Shown: positions 40,258-48,823 of the stretch, in pieces
Layout: every line of letters starts with the position of its first letter
Position numbering within the stretch: position 1 is the stretch's first letter
From: Casp-actino8 sp001510335
GTDB taxonomy: Bacteria > Actinomycetota > Acidimicrobiia > Acidimicrobiales > Ilumatobacteraceae
Assembly (NCBI GenBank): GCA_027729635.1
Contig: JAQCEM010000007.1
Location: 1 to 64,000, forward strand
DNA: 64,000 nucleotides
Reading direction: 5' to 3'
Made by a program: the position numbers and the translations under genes
Notes under the pieces: generated by a model
Seen by the model: only the letters and a program-made list of their open reading frames with translations
Told to the model about the DNA's origin: nothing
The model's database searches: none

Positions 40258-41160
40258 TTAGCGGTGGCTTGCGGCCTCGGCAAGTTCATGAGGTCCCGAA
40301 CCGGGGTAACCCTTGAAGTTTCGAACGAACTGTGACCACGGTCCGAGCGTGGCGATGAGCAGGTCGAAATTTTCGCCGATTGCGCTGATGACCTGACGCA
40401 TTTGCTCATCGGTATTGATTTCAACTTGTTCGCGTAGTTGTCGTCCATTGTCGGTGAAAGCGCCTTCAGCAATAAGGCCACGCGATTCAAGACGATCAAT
40501 AGCGGCGGTGTAGTCATCTTCGCTCCAGGCTCGGGTGCGACTGTACGACTTGAGGGGGAGACCCCAAAAGAGTTCGGTGAGCAATCCAATTTCGGTCGCA
40601 TTAAGACCAGCAGAAATCCAAGCCGCTGTATGTGAGTCGCCGCGGTATTCACGCAACATGTCACCAAAGTGCCACACCGCACCAAGATCGGTTTCGGGAA
40701 TTGATTGGTGCAAGGCACCAGCGAATAGTGGACGTCCCTCGGGACGAAGCACTGCAATTGCACGTTCGAGTATTTGGCGAGCCTTATTGACCCCACCGGG
40801 TTTTGCACCAAGGATTCGTTCAAGTTGACCAATTGCGCCATTGCGCCGCGCTGCATAAATTGTTGTCGCGTCGGTGATCTGCCAACCAGCAGTGACTGCT
40901 GGGACGACGACGCGTGGATTGAAAACTGCAAATGCTGCTGCGACCACTTCACCCGAAACTTGGCCCATCAATGAACCGCGACTCGTGAAGTAGGCAACGC
41001 CTTCGGGAAGTGCAACTCCATTCATGTCACCAGGACTTGGTTGGAATCCGAGAGCCACATAGTTGGCATGACATTCGGGCGAAAAGTAGACCTGCCCAAT
41101 AATTGGTTCAAGTGCGCCACCTAAAGCGCGGGCTTTTGTGGAGAGTTCGCGTGAATCCAT
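40258..41160 (-). CDS. SCO6745-family protein
   Basis: 300 residues of the actinobacterial SCO6745 family: ALGGALEPIIGQVYFSPECHANYVALGF, then GDMNGVALPEGVAYFTSRGSLMGQVSGEVVAAAFAVFNPRVVVPAV, and a C-terminal winged-helix-like part (LTELFWGLPLKSYSRTRAWSEDDYTAAIDRLESRGLIAEGAFTDNGRQLREQVE). The second half looks like a MarR/PadR-type HTH. The first half has a conserved Cys-His (ECHANY) that could bind a ligand. Function is unknown. It probably shares a transcript with the downstream amidohydrolase gene. Confidence 0.8.
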   Translation of the reverse strand: MDSRELSTKARALGGALEPIIGQVYFSPECHANYVALGFQPSPGDMNGVALPEGVAYFTSRGSLMGQVSGEVVAAAFAVFNPRVVVPAVTAGWQITDATTIYAARRNGAIGQLERILGAKPGGVNKARQILERAIAVLRPEGRPLFAGALHQSIPETDLGAVWHFGDMLREYRGDSHTAAWISAGLNATEIGLLTELFWGLPLKSYSRTRAWSEDDYTAAIDRLESRGLIAEGAFTDNGRQLREQVEINTDEQMRQVISAIGENFDLLIATLGPWSQFVRNFKGYPGSGPHELAEAASHR

Positions 41161-41199
41161 GGGCTAACCGTAGAACGAGATCAACCTAGACTCATTACC

Positions 41200-41634
41200 G
41201 TGAGCGTTCAGATCGAAATATGTGAAGTAGTCAATGATGATGTCGTGCAGGCATTTGAGATGTTGATCCCACAATTGTCAAAGTCAAACCCACCTCCAAG
41301 CCGCGCAGAATTGGAAGTACTTGTCAAGTCCGAAGCATCAACGCTGTTCTTGGCAAAACTTGATGGTCGCATTGTCGGTTCATTAACTCTCGTGATGTTC
41401 CGTATTCCTACTGGCGCACGTGCATGGATTGAAGATGTCGTTGTTGATGATTCGGCGCGTGGGCACGGGGCTGGAGAGTCCCTCAATCAAGCCGCACTTG
41501 ATTTTGCAAAAGCCAACGGCGCCATCACAGTTGATCTGACGTCGCGCCCATCACGCGAGGCCGCGAATCGCTTGTACCAGCGCATGGGTTTCAAACTCCG
41601 TGAATCAAATTTGTATCGGTTTGAATTGGAATAA
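41200..41634 (+). CDS. GNAT-family N-acetyltransferase
   Basis: 144 residues from GTG 41200. The acetyl-CoA-binding motif A is clear (WIEDVVVDDSARGHGAGESLNQAALDFAKANGA, with R-G-x-G-x-G-like R-G-H-G-A-G), followed by DLTSRPSREAANRLYQRMGFKLRESNLYRFEL. The substrate is unknown; the N-terminal strand (LAKLDGRIVGSLTLVMF) is standard. A TAGACT element one base off the leaderless position precedes the start. It is divergent from the SCO6745-like gene. Confidence 0.9.
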   Translation: MSVQIEICEVVNDDVVQAFEMLIPQLSKSNPPPSRAELEVLVKSEASTLFLAKLDGRIVGSLTLVMFRIPTGARAWIEDVVVDDSARGHGAGESLNQAALDFAKANGAITVDLTSRPSREAANRLYQRMGFKLRESNLYRFELE

Positions 41635-41844
41635 CGTCGTATTTGGGGCGCGAGTTGGTAGGTGAAGAAGAATTTGGGGTGGTGATTCATCTCAACAGTG
41701 CCCGACCACCTTTTGGGTGTCAAAACTGAGAATTGACCGATTAAAAAGAGTTGACGAGCACCAAATTCTCTGATGTGACTTGGTAATTTCTCCCTACTCT
41801 TGCAAGGATAGATATGTACTCAATTGAGATGGAGAATGCTAGCC
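41635..41844 (+). promoter_or_regulatory. Intergenic leader of the monooxygenase gene
   Basis: 210 bases without a gene, the longest such stretch besides the groEL leader. It holds a TTGACG -35-like box (41751-41756) with no good -10, an A/T-rich middle, and a GGAG ribosome site (41831-41834) for ATG 41845. No hairpin or riboswitch fold stands out. Confidence 0.35.
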
Positions 41845-43632
41845 ATGGGGAATAACAACGACAAGAAACTTTCGTTGGAAGAAGCTCGCGAGAAGTATCG
41901 CATTGAACGCGAAAAGCGTCTTCGCACCGATGGCATCCGTCAGTACAAAGAACTCAAGGGTGACTACGAAGAATTCGATCGTGACCCTTACGTCGAGCCT
42001 GGCTTTACCCGTGAAGCGGTCATTGAAGACGTTGATGTGGTCATCGTTGGTGGTGGCTTCGGAGGAATGATTGAAGCGGCCAATTTGACGAAGGCTGGAA
42101 TTACCAATTTCCGAATCATTGAAAAAGCCGGCGACTTTGGCGGCACGTGGTATTGGAATCGTTATCCCAATGCAGCTTGCGACGTTGAGTCGTATGTGTA
42201 TTTGCCGCTGCTTGAAGATACGGGCTATATGCCCACCGAAAAGTACGCGAAGGCTCCTGAGATTTTCGCCTACTGTCAATTACTCGGTCGCTTTTTTGAA
42301 TTGTATCGCGGTGCACTTTTCCAGACTGAAGTTGAGGACATGCGCTGGGATGAATCAAGGAAGCGCTGGAATGTCATGACCTCGCGCAGTGACGTTCTCT
42401 CGGCAAAGTTCATCGTGATTGCCGGTGGAGTTCTTCATAAGGCCAAGTTGCCAGGAATTCCAGGAATCGAAACGTATGCCGGTCGTGCCTTCCACACCAG
42501 TCGCTGGGACTACAGCTACACCGGTGGAAGTTCGCAGACATTGATGGAGAAGTTGGCTGATAAGCGAGTGGGCATTATCGGTACTGGTGCAACGGCAGTT
42601 CAGGTTGTTCCGAAACTGGCTGAAGCCGCGAAAGAACTTTTCGTCTTCCAGCGCACCGCCGCATGTGTGGGTGTTCGCAACAACAAACCGACCGATCCAG
42701 AATGGTTCAAGTCGCTGAAGCCAGGTTGGCAAGCCGAACGAACTCGCAACTTCACTCAAGCAGTGACGGGTGCGCAACCCGCCGTCGACATGATTGATGA
42801 TGAGTGGACGAAGATGAATTGGGTTGATACTCGTAAGTTGCCCGAGAACGACGAAGAGGCCCTTGAGTTAGAGCGAATCGACTTCGAAAACATGGAACGG
42901 GTTCGTCAGCGAATCGCCGATGTGATCAAAGATCCAGCAACGGCCGAACTGATGATGCCGTGGTACTCACAAAGTTGTAAGCGCCCGTGTTTCCACGACG
43001 AATACCTGCCGGCTTTTAATCGTCCAAATGTTCATCTTGTTGATACCGATGGAAAAGGCGTCAATGAAATCAACGAAAGCGGTGTCATCGTTAATGGTGT
43101 CGAGTATCCCGTTGACTTGTTGATCTTTGCGTCAGGCTTTGAAGTGACAACGGGCTATACGCATCGTTTGGGCTTCGATCCAAAAGGGCGCGACGGTGTT
43201 TCGTTAAGTGAGGCTTGGGCAGAAGGCCCGGGCACTTTGCACGGGGTGCTGTCAAATGGTTTCCCAAACATGTTCATGATCTCGACGGTGCAAGGCGCAC
43301 AAGCAACAAACTTTGTCCACTCAATTACTGAGACAGCGCAACATGTCGCATTTTTGATTGAGCAATGCGTCAAGGGTGATATCGCAACGATTGAACCCGA
43401 AACTGCGGCACAAGAGAATTGGTTTGAAACTTTGTTTGCGCAACTGTGGGGAATCGCCCGTTACAACGCAACGTGCACACCTGGTTACCTCAATAGTGAA
43501 GGTGGCGGAGACATGCGTTCGGCCCGAGCCATTGCCTGGATGACCAGCGTTTTGGGATTCGCCGAATACGTTGAAAACTGGCGTCAGCAGGGCGACCTTG
43601 CCGGGCTAACCCTCACACCTAATTCGAAGTAA
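41845..43632 (+). CDS. Baeyer-Villiger-type flavin monooxygenase
   Basis: 595 residues from ATG 41845. Two Rossmann motifs (VVIVGGGFGGMIEA near 66-79, FAD; VGIIGTGATAVQVVP near 242-256, NADPH) flank the BVMO fingerprint Y-A-G-R-A-F-H-T-S-R-W-D-Y (211-223). FGGTWYWNRYPNAACDVESYVY is also typical. The 60-residue charged N-terminal extension is like that of cyclopentadecanone/phenylacetone-type enzymes. It is predicted to insert oxygen next to a ketone, for example in terpenoid or steroid breakdown. It converges with the MFS gene, overlapping by 14 bases. Confidence 0.92.
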   Translation: MGNNNDKKLSLEEAREKYRIEREKRLRTDGIRQYKELKGDYEEFDRDPYVEPGFTREAVIEDVDVVIVGGGFGGMIEAANLTKAGITNFRIIEKAGDFGGTWYWNRYPNAACDVESYVYLPLLEDTGYMPTEKYAKAPEIFAYCQLLGRFFELYRGALFQTEVEDMRWDESRKRWNVMTSRSDVLSAKFIVIAGGVLHKAKLPGIPGIETYAGRAFHTSRWDYSYTGGSSQTLMEKLADKRVGIIGTGATAVQVVPKLAEAAKELFVFQRTAACVGVRNNKPTDPEWFKSLKPGWQAERTRNFTQAVTGAQPAVDMIDDEWTKMNWVDTRKLPENDEEALELERIDFENMERVRQRIADVIKDPATAELMMPWYSQSCKRPCFHDEYLPAFNRPNVHLVDTDGKGVNEINESGVIVNGVEYPVDLLIFASGFEVTTGYTHRLGFDPKGRDGVSLSEAWAEGPGTLHGVLSNGFPNMFMISTVQGAQATNFVHSITETAQHVAFLIEQCVKGDIATIEPETAAQENWFETLFAQLWGIARYNATCTPGYLNSEGGGDMRSARAIAWMTSVLGFAEYVENWRQQGDLAGLTLTPNSK

Positions 43633-44995
43633 CTGCCGTATTTGCAGACGCGTCAGTCGTTTTGGTGCCAATGAAAATTGCGATAGTCCCGATTGAAATA
43701 AAGGTAAAGATGATGAGCGCCAAGGGTCGCACGGTGCCGTCAAATTGACTTGTCGCGAGATTACCTAACAGTGCCGCGCCAGCCGTTGACACTGTCGCAA
43801 TGATTGATGACGCTGTTCCTGCGATATGGGGAACGGGCATCATGGCCGCGGTATTGCAATTCGGTACTAGCCCTTGGGCGATTGGCATCACGAGGGCGAG
43901 TGCAATGAAGAACAACCAAAAGTTTGGCCGGCCCTGTTGAGTAAATGAAACGACGAGCAATAGAACAGAAGTGCCGATCGCAATCAGCGAGCTTTGTCGC
44001 ACGAGTTTGTTAATACCCAGTCGTTGCACGATGCGCGCATTATTTAGCGAGTTAATTGCGAGCAAAACTGCCAAGGTGCCGAAAATAAGTGGGAACCATG
44101 AGCCATATCCGTAGACGTCTTCAACAATCACCTCTGAACCAGAGAGGTATGTCGTCATCACCGCGAAAAGGAAAGTCATCGCAACGATGAAGCTCAATGT
44201 GGCGCGATGAGTCATTACTTCACGTCCAGCTTCGCCGACCGCGCTCCACGTGAATGGACGGCGCTTATCGACAGTTAAAGTTTCTGGCAGTCGTCGCGAC
44301 CAGATCATCAAGATGAGTGCGACGCCAGCTGGCACCCAGAAAACGATGCGCCATGGTGCGATGTTGATCAAGCCAGCACCAACACTTGGGGCAAGAATTG
44401 GTACGAGTAAGAAAACTGCAACCATGCGCGACATCAACTGAGCCATTGCTGTTCCTTCATAGCGATCGCGGATCATGGCGGTACTCAGAGCGCGTGGTGC
44501 TGCGGTTCCAAGACCCCAAATAAATCGCGCGGCAATGACCCAGCCCCACGAAGGAGCCACGCTCGCCAATAATGCACCGACAATAAACAGGGTTAAGCCA
44601 GCGAAGAGGGGAGCGCGTCGTCCGTAACGATCAGATGCCGGCCCGTAGAGCCATGGCCCAACAGCAAGACCTAAAAAGTACGATGTCACGACCCAACTCA
44701 CCTTTGTTGAGTCGGGCGACATGCCGAATTCCTGGCGCATCTCGGGAAATGCCGGGAGCATGAGGTCAATCGATAAGGCGGCGCTTGCCATCAGACATGT
44801 GAGCAAGATGATGAACTCGCGGCCCGAGGCAACTTTGCGAGTTGGGGCGCCTTGCCGATTCGTGAATCGATTTTTGATTAATTGGGGCACTTGCAAAGGC
44901 ACTGTTGCACGATAGAGGACTGAGCCTTGAGGATTTGGGTTGGCGTGGGTTGAGGCGTCAGGTGGTGCAATTTGAGTGACAAAAATTCTTGACAA
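43619..44995 (-). CDS. MFS transporter, Bcr/CflA drug-efflux type
   Basis: Up to 458 residues; the TTG at 44995 is uncertain, and GTG starts at 44902 or nearby are alternatives since the first membrane helix begins about residue 60. Twelve membrane segments, with motif A-like GPASDRYGRRAPL between helices 2 and 3 and the Bcr/CflA motif RFIWGLGTAAPRALSTAMIRDRYEG. It is predicted to be a proton-driven exporter of a small molecule. It converges with the monooxygenase gene and is divergent from the pirin gene (38 bases apart). Confidence 0.85.
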   Translation of the reverse strand: MSRIFVTQIAPPDASTHANPNPQGSVLYRATVPLQVPQLIKNRFTNRQGAPTRKVASGREFIILLTCLMASAALSIDLMLPAFPEMRQEFGMSPDSTKVSWVVTSYFLGLAVGPWLYGPASDRYGRRAPLFAGLTLFIVGALLASVAPSWGWVIAARFIWGLGTAAPRALSTAMIRDRYEGTAMAQLMSRMVAVFLLVPILAPSVGAGLINIAPWRIVFWVPAGVALILMIWSRRLPETLTVDKRRPFTWSAVGEAGREVMTHRATLSFIVAMTFLFAVMTTYLSGSEVIVEDVYGYGSWFPLIFGTLAVLLAINSLNNARIVQRLGINKLVRQSSLIAIGTSVLLLVVSFTQQGRPNFWLFFIALALVMPIAQGLVPNCNTAAMMPVPHIAGTASSIIATVSTAGAALLGNLATSQFDGTVRPLALIIFTFISIGTIAIFIGTKTTDASANTAVTSN

Positions 44996-45033
44996 GTTGA
45001 AGTTTTACAACGACAGCAAGTGTTTAATAGATT

Positions 45034-45996
45034 ATGCCCGCAATTACCGCTGACACATTGACTCTGCCCCGAATCAACGCTCCGCTTGGAGGTCACTCCC
45101 GTCTGGTTGTGTCGGTGACTACCGCTCCGAGTGGACACGAGGGCGAAGGCTTTCCAGTTCGACGAGCTTTCGCAGGTGTGAGCCGCGAGATTCTCGACCC
45201 GTTTATTCACATGGACCAAATGGGCGAAGTCAATTACGCGCCGTATGAACCACGTGGAACCGATTGGCATCCGCATCGTGGTTTCGAAACTGTCACGTAC
45301 ATCTTGGACGGTATTTTCGTACACCAAGATTCACACGGCGGCGGTGGAGTGATCGCCGACGGTGCAACGCAATGGATGACGGCTGGTGGAGGAATTCTGC
45401 ACATTGAAACTCCCCCCGAAAAATTGGTGATCTCTGGCGGACTCTTTCATGGTGTTCAGTTGTGGGTGAACCTCCCGAGTCATAAGAAAATGATTTCGCC
45501 GGCGTATCAAAATCTTGAAGCCGATCTGGTGACATTGTTGTCGTCACCCGATGGTGGTGCGCTGATTCGTTTGATTGCGGGCGACTTGGGCGAATTTCAC
45601 GGACCTGGATCAACGCATACGCCCATTGTTGTTTCGCATGTGACCCTGGCGGCGGGCGCGCGCGTTGAGTTGCCTTGGAATCCAGCTTTCAATGCGCTGG
45701 CATACGTACTCGCTGGTTCGGGTTCGGTCAGTGATGAACGTCGACCTATTCGGTTAGGACAATTGGCGGTCTACGGAAGTGGAGACTCAATTTCGTTGCA
45801 GGCCGACGATGACTCTTCGCTCGATGTTCTGCTACTTGGTGGACAACCGATTGGTGAACCGATCGTCGCCTATGGTCCGTTCGTCATGAATACCGAAAAC
45901 GAAATTCGTCAAGCATTTGATGACTACCAGCAAGGCCGACTCGGAACAGTGCCGGTTGGCGGTATTCGTCCCTATCGGGGCCGACTACTTGATTGA
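45034..45996 (+). CDS. Pirin-family protein
   Basis: 320 residues, bicupin. The metal site is visible as H79, H81 (DWHPHRGFETVTYILDG), H123 and E125 (AGGGILHIETP). Landmarks VRRAFAGVSREILDPFIHMDQMG and GVQLWVNLPSHKKMISPAYQNL are standard. The C-terminal cupin includes the FNALAYVLAGSG strand. Bacterial pirins have quercetinase or regulatory roles; which applies here cannot be told. Its 3' end overlaps the convergent PadR gene by 12 bases. Confidence 0.92.
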   Translation: MPAITADTLTLPRINAPLGGHSRLVVSVTTAPSGHEGEGFPVRRAFAGVSREILDPFIHMDQMGEVNYAPYEPRGTDWHPHRGFETVTYILDGIFVHQDSHGGGGVIADGATQWMTAGGGILHIETPPEKLVISGGLFHGVQLWVNLPSHKKMISPAYQNLEADLVTLLSSPDGGALIRLIAGDLGEFHGPGSTHTPIVVSHVTLAAGARVELPWNPAFNALAYVLAGSGSVSDERRPIRLGQLAVYGSGDSISLQADDDSSLDVLLLGGQPIGEPIVAYGPFVMNTENEIRQAFDDYQQGRLGTVPVGGIRPYRGRLLD

Positions 45997-46512
45997 GTCA
46001 ATGAAGCGCAGAGTTGCTTCGGCGATTTCGCGACGCCAAACCAGCACAGCATCGTTTTTGCCGCTGTCTCCAATGTTGCTTTCAATATTTCGTTGCAGAG
46101 TTTTGATGTTTTTGCGTTGAGTCTTCAACATGTCTCCAACATCAATTCCACAATCTTCAGCTAATACGAGTTTGAGAAGTAGTTCGCTTCTCATGTCTCG
46201 CAAATGAACAACAGGCGTGTAGATCCATGTTCGAAAGATCGCTCGACCAGTTTTGGTGACGGAGAGTAAGGTTCGATTACCGCCGGCTAAGCCAGCCTCT
46301 TCACCGGATTGTTCTATGTAACCGTGCACTTGGAGTTGTTCAAGTGCACGATAGGTGAGCGGACGAGTCAAAGACCAAATACGACCAATGTCGGATTCAG
46401 GCTTTAAGCGCGCTGCAATGGCAAAACCATGCGATGGCTTTTTGTACAGCAAGCCGAGACATGCCCATTCGCCAAGAAGCAGATCGTGTGACTCGCGGGC
46501 TTGGCGACTCAT
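45985..46512 (-). CDS. PadR-like transcription regulator of the mod operon
   Basis: 175 residues. N-terminal winged helix of the PadR type (LLLGEWACLGLLYKKPSHGFAIAARLK ... RIWSLTRPLTYRALEQLQVHGYIEQ ... RTLLSVTKTGRAIFRTWI) followed by a C-terminal helical dimerisation part (ELLLKLVLAEDCGIDVGDMLKTQRKNIKTLQRNIES). It is the last gene of modA-modB-modC-padR and is coupled to modC by an ATGA overlap at 46509-46512. This is unusual, since Mo control is normally by ModE. It is the natural candidate to bind the palindrome at 48787-48813. Confidence 0.85.
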   Translation of the reverse strand: MSRQARESHDLLLGEWACLGLLYKKPSHGFAIAARLKPESDIGRIWSLTRPLTYRALEQLQVHGYIEQSGEEAGLAGGNRTLLSVTKTGRAIFRTWIYTPVVHLRDMRSELLLKLVLAEDCGIDVGDMLKTQRKNIKTLQRNIESNIGDSGKNDAVLVWRREIAEATLRFIDSIK

Positions 46513-47192
46513 AACTTTCCCCGGTACTCAGATGCGGATCCGTCCCAAATAACTTTGCCGTGGTCAAGTTCAATGATTCGATCAGCCATTGAAAGTGCGT
46601 CGTCTACGTCATGAGTCACCAGAATTCGATATCCGGCAAAGCCAGCGAGAACTTCGCGAAACTCGGCACGGACGAGTTGTCGTGTTGTGGTGTCAAGACC
46701 AGACATGGGTTCATCAAGCAATAAGACCTTGGGGGCGGTGATTAAAGCCCGCGCAATAGCGACTCGTTGCGCTTGTCCGCCACTGAGCTCGCGTGGATGG
46801 CGCTCAAGGAGTTCAGCCAGTCCAAATTGATTAATCAACGGTTGGGCCTGATGTGTTGCATCTGTTCGCTTGGTCTTGCGAGCGCGCAGTCCGAAAATGA
46901 TGTTCTCAAGAACGGTCATGGTCTCAAAAAGAAGTCCGCCCTGAAAGACAATACCGACCGGTCGTTGAGTGGGATCTACGAAAACCTTTTTCGTTGCTTC
47001 GTCCAATGTTTGGTTGTCGAGGACTAAAGATCCCGAGTTCACAGGGAGTAAGCCGGCGATGGCATGAAGAAAAGTTGATTTGCCCGATCCATTGGGCCCC
47101 ATGATTACCACAACCTCACCCTCATTGAATGAGAGATCAACATTGAGTTTAAAAGACCCACGTGTGAGAGCGAAGCGCGTATTAAGTGTCAT
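46509..47192 (-). CDS. modC: Molybdate-type ABC transporter ATP-binding protein
   Basis: 227 residues. Walker A GPNGSGKST, Q-loop GIVFQGGLLFETMTVLENIIFGL, signature RELSGGQAQRVAIARAL, Walker B KVLLLDEPMSGLD, H-loop ILVTHD. It ends after the core nucleotide-binding domain and lacks the C-terminal TOBE/Mop molybdate-sensing domain found in full ModC (about 350 residues), so transport should not be trans-inhibited by cytosolic molybdate. Its ATG overlaps the modB stop (47189-47192). Confidence 0.9.
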   Translation of the reverse strand: MTLNTRFALTRGSFKLNVDLSFNEGEVVVIMGPNGSGKSTFLHAIAGLLPVNSGSLVLDNQTLDEATKKVFVDPTQRPVGIVFQGGLLFETMTVLENIIFGLRARKTKRTDATHQAQPLINQFGLAELLERHPRELSGGQAQRVAIARALITAPKVLLLDEPMSGLDTTTRQLVRAEFREVLAGFAGYRILVTHDVDDALSMADRIIELDHGKVIWDGSASEYRGKL

Positions 47193-48007
47193 AGCGCAAG
47201 GCCTTGATCAGCGCGGCCTAGCCAACGTTCTCTGAGCGCGATCAGAATTGAAAAAGCAACTGCGACCATGACGAGAGAAAGAATCAAGGCTGACTCAGGA
47301 TTTGAATCAAGTGCGGCGTACGTGGCAAGTGGCATGGTCTGCGTCGTGCCCGGCAAGTTGCCAGCAAAAGTGATGGTGGCACCAAATTCTCCGAGTGCTC
47401 GCGCCCATGCGAGCACCAGACCAGCAATGAGACTTGGTTTGATACTGGGCAGGGTGACCTGACGAAACACATACCACCGTGAACCTCCAAGTGTTCGCGC
47501 GACATCTTCAAATCGTGTGTCAAGTTGACGTAATCCTGCTTCAACTGAGAGGACCAAAAAGGGCATCGCGACAAAGCATTGAGCCATGACGACAGCAGCA
47601 GTTGTGAAGGGTAGGCGAATACCGAACCAACTATCGAGGTATTGGCCGATGAGTCCACGTCGACCGAATGTATAGAGCAACGCGATACCGCCAACGACAG
47701 GAGGAAGAACCATTGACAGAGTCATCAAGGCGCGAATAAACCGGCGCCCAGGAAAATTCACACGGGCCAAGAGCCATGCGAGTGGAACACCGAAGATGAC
47801 GCAGAGAATTGCCGTCATTAACGATGTCTTCAATGACAGCCATAAAGCGTCTCGAATTTCTTGCTCTAAAACTATGTCAGTGAATTTGCTCCAGGGTGTG
47901 CGCCATAAGAGACCAATAAATGGGGAAAGAATGAAAGCAACAGCGAATAATGCGATCGCCGAGATTGGCCAAGGAAGTCTTTGGCGATGACGCGGTGATT
48001 GCCTCAT
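47189..48007 (-). CDS. modB: Molybdate ABC transporter permease
   Basis: 272 residues with six membrane helices and the binding-protein-dependent permease EAA loop (EDVARTLGGSRWYVFRQVTLPSIKPSLIAGLVLAWARALGEFGATITFAGNLPG), whose ARALGEFGATITFAGN end is characteristic of ModB/CysT/WtpB permeases. VNFPGRRFIRALMTLSMVLPPVVGGIALLYTFGRRG is also diagnostic. It overlaps both neighbours by ATGA, so the operon is tightly coupled. Confidence 0.93.
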   Translation of the reverse strand: MRQSPRHRQRLPWPISAIALFAVAFILSPFIGLLWRTPWSKFTDIVLEQEIRDALWLSLKTSLMTAILCVIFGVPLAWLLARVNFPGRRFIRALMTLSMVLPPVVGGIALLYTFGRRGLIGQYLDSWFGIRLPFTTAAVVMAQCFVAMPFLVLSVEAGLRQLDTRFEDVARTLGGSRWYVFRQVTLPSIKPSLIAGLVLAWARALGEFGATITFAGNLPGTTQTMPLATYAALDSNPESALILSLVMVAVAFSILIALRERWLGRADQGLAL

Positions 48008-48762
48008 GGTGTTTGAAAACCATATTGAGTGAGAAGTGATTGTCCTACAGGAGACAACAAGTAATCAATAAACCTTTGTGCCTCTTTCTTATTTGCAGAA
48101 TTCTTGATGATGCCGATTGGAAATTCAGCCACGATGTTGAATTCAGTCGGAATTTCTACACCTTCAACTTGGTCATCTGCCGCAATGACTTCCGAGTGAT
48201 ACACAATTCCTGCATCGGCTTCACCACTTGCCACCTTCAGCATGATTCCCTTGACGTTGCTTTCAAGAGAATCGGGGGTGACTGTGACACTGGCTTTCTC
48301 TAATGCTTCAGCGGTGTACCTGCCGATCGGAACTTCAGGATTGGTGGTGACAAAAATCAGATCAGGATCAGTGAGGTCTTGTAATGATGAGATGTTGAGG
48401 GGATTGCCTTTTTCAACAATGATCTCAAGATAGGTAGTTGCGAAAATGAACGATTGCGAGTCAAGTAAATCCTGTGACTCAACTTTGTCCATGTTCGTGA
48501 TATCTGCCGATGCGAAGACATCCGCTGGTGCACCTTCTTGTATAAAGCGTGCCAAATCGGAAGAAGCTCCCAGATTGAACTGCACCTTCACTCCTGGATG
48601 GTTTTTTTCATAAGCAAGAGCGGCAAAGGCAAACGGTGTCGCTAGAGAAGATGCCGCGTAAACGTTGAGAGTGGTCTGTCCTTGTGATTCTGATGACGAA
48701 GTGCAGGCTGAAAACAAGATGACGGGAGCCAGGGCAGAGACTAAAGCGCGACGAGCAAACAC
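48004..48762 (-). CDS. modA: Molybdate-binding lipoprotein
   Basis: 252 residues from GTG 48762. Lipoprotein signal peptide with LFSAC lipobox (about residue 20). ModA motifs are LNVYAASSLATPFAFAALAYEKNHPGVKVQFNLGASSDLARFIQEGAPADVFASADITNMD, then TTNPEVPIGRYTAEALEKA and GEADAGIVYHSEV. It binds molybdate or tungstate and hands it to ModBC. Transcription begins at or beside the GTG (leaderless promoter at 48769-48798), under a palindrome. Molybdenum would serve the formate dehydrogenase implied by fdhD. Confidence 0.94.
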   Translation of the reverse strand: MFARRALVSALAPVILFSACTSSSESQGQTTLNVYAASSLATPFAFAALAYEKNHPGVKVQFNLGASSDLARFIQEGAPADVFASADITNMDKVESQDLLDSQSFIFATTYLEIIVEKGNPLNISSLQDLTDPDLIFVTTNPEVPIGRYTAEALEKASVTVTPDSLESNVKGIMLKVASGEADAGIVYHSEVIAADDQVEGVEIPTEFNIVAEFPIGIIKNSANKKEAQRFIDYLLSPVGQSLLTQYGFQTP

Positions 48763-48768
48763 AACATC

Positions 48769-48798
48769 AAGTTATCTTTGGATTGCCAAATTAGTCAA
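48769..48798 (-). promoter_or_regulatory. Leaderless modA promoter
   Basis: On the minus strand, -35 TTGACT (48793-48798), an 18-base spacer and -10 TAACTT (48769-48774), then six bases to GTG 48762. No ribosome site is present. Confidence 0.7.
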
Positions 48799-48813
48799 TA
48801 ATTGACTAATTTG
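48787..48813. promoter_or_regulatory. 27-bp palindromic operator over the modA -35
   Basis: Two perfect 13-bp arms (CAAATTAGTCAAT and ATTGACTAATTTG) flank a single central A. The half nearer modA contains the -35 box. Binding here should block RNA polymerase. It is not a ModE site (no TATAT core). The likely ligand is the operon's own PadR-like protein (inference). Confidence 0.75.
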
Positions 48814-48823
48814 CCTCTTCTGA

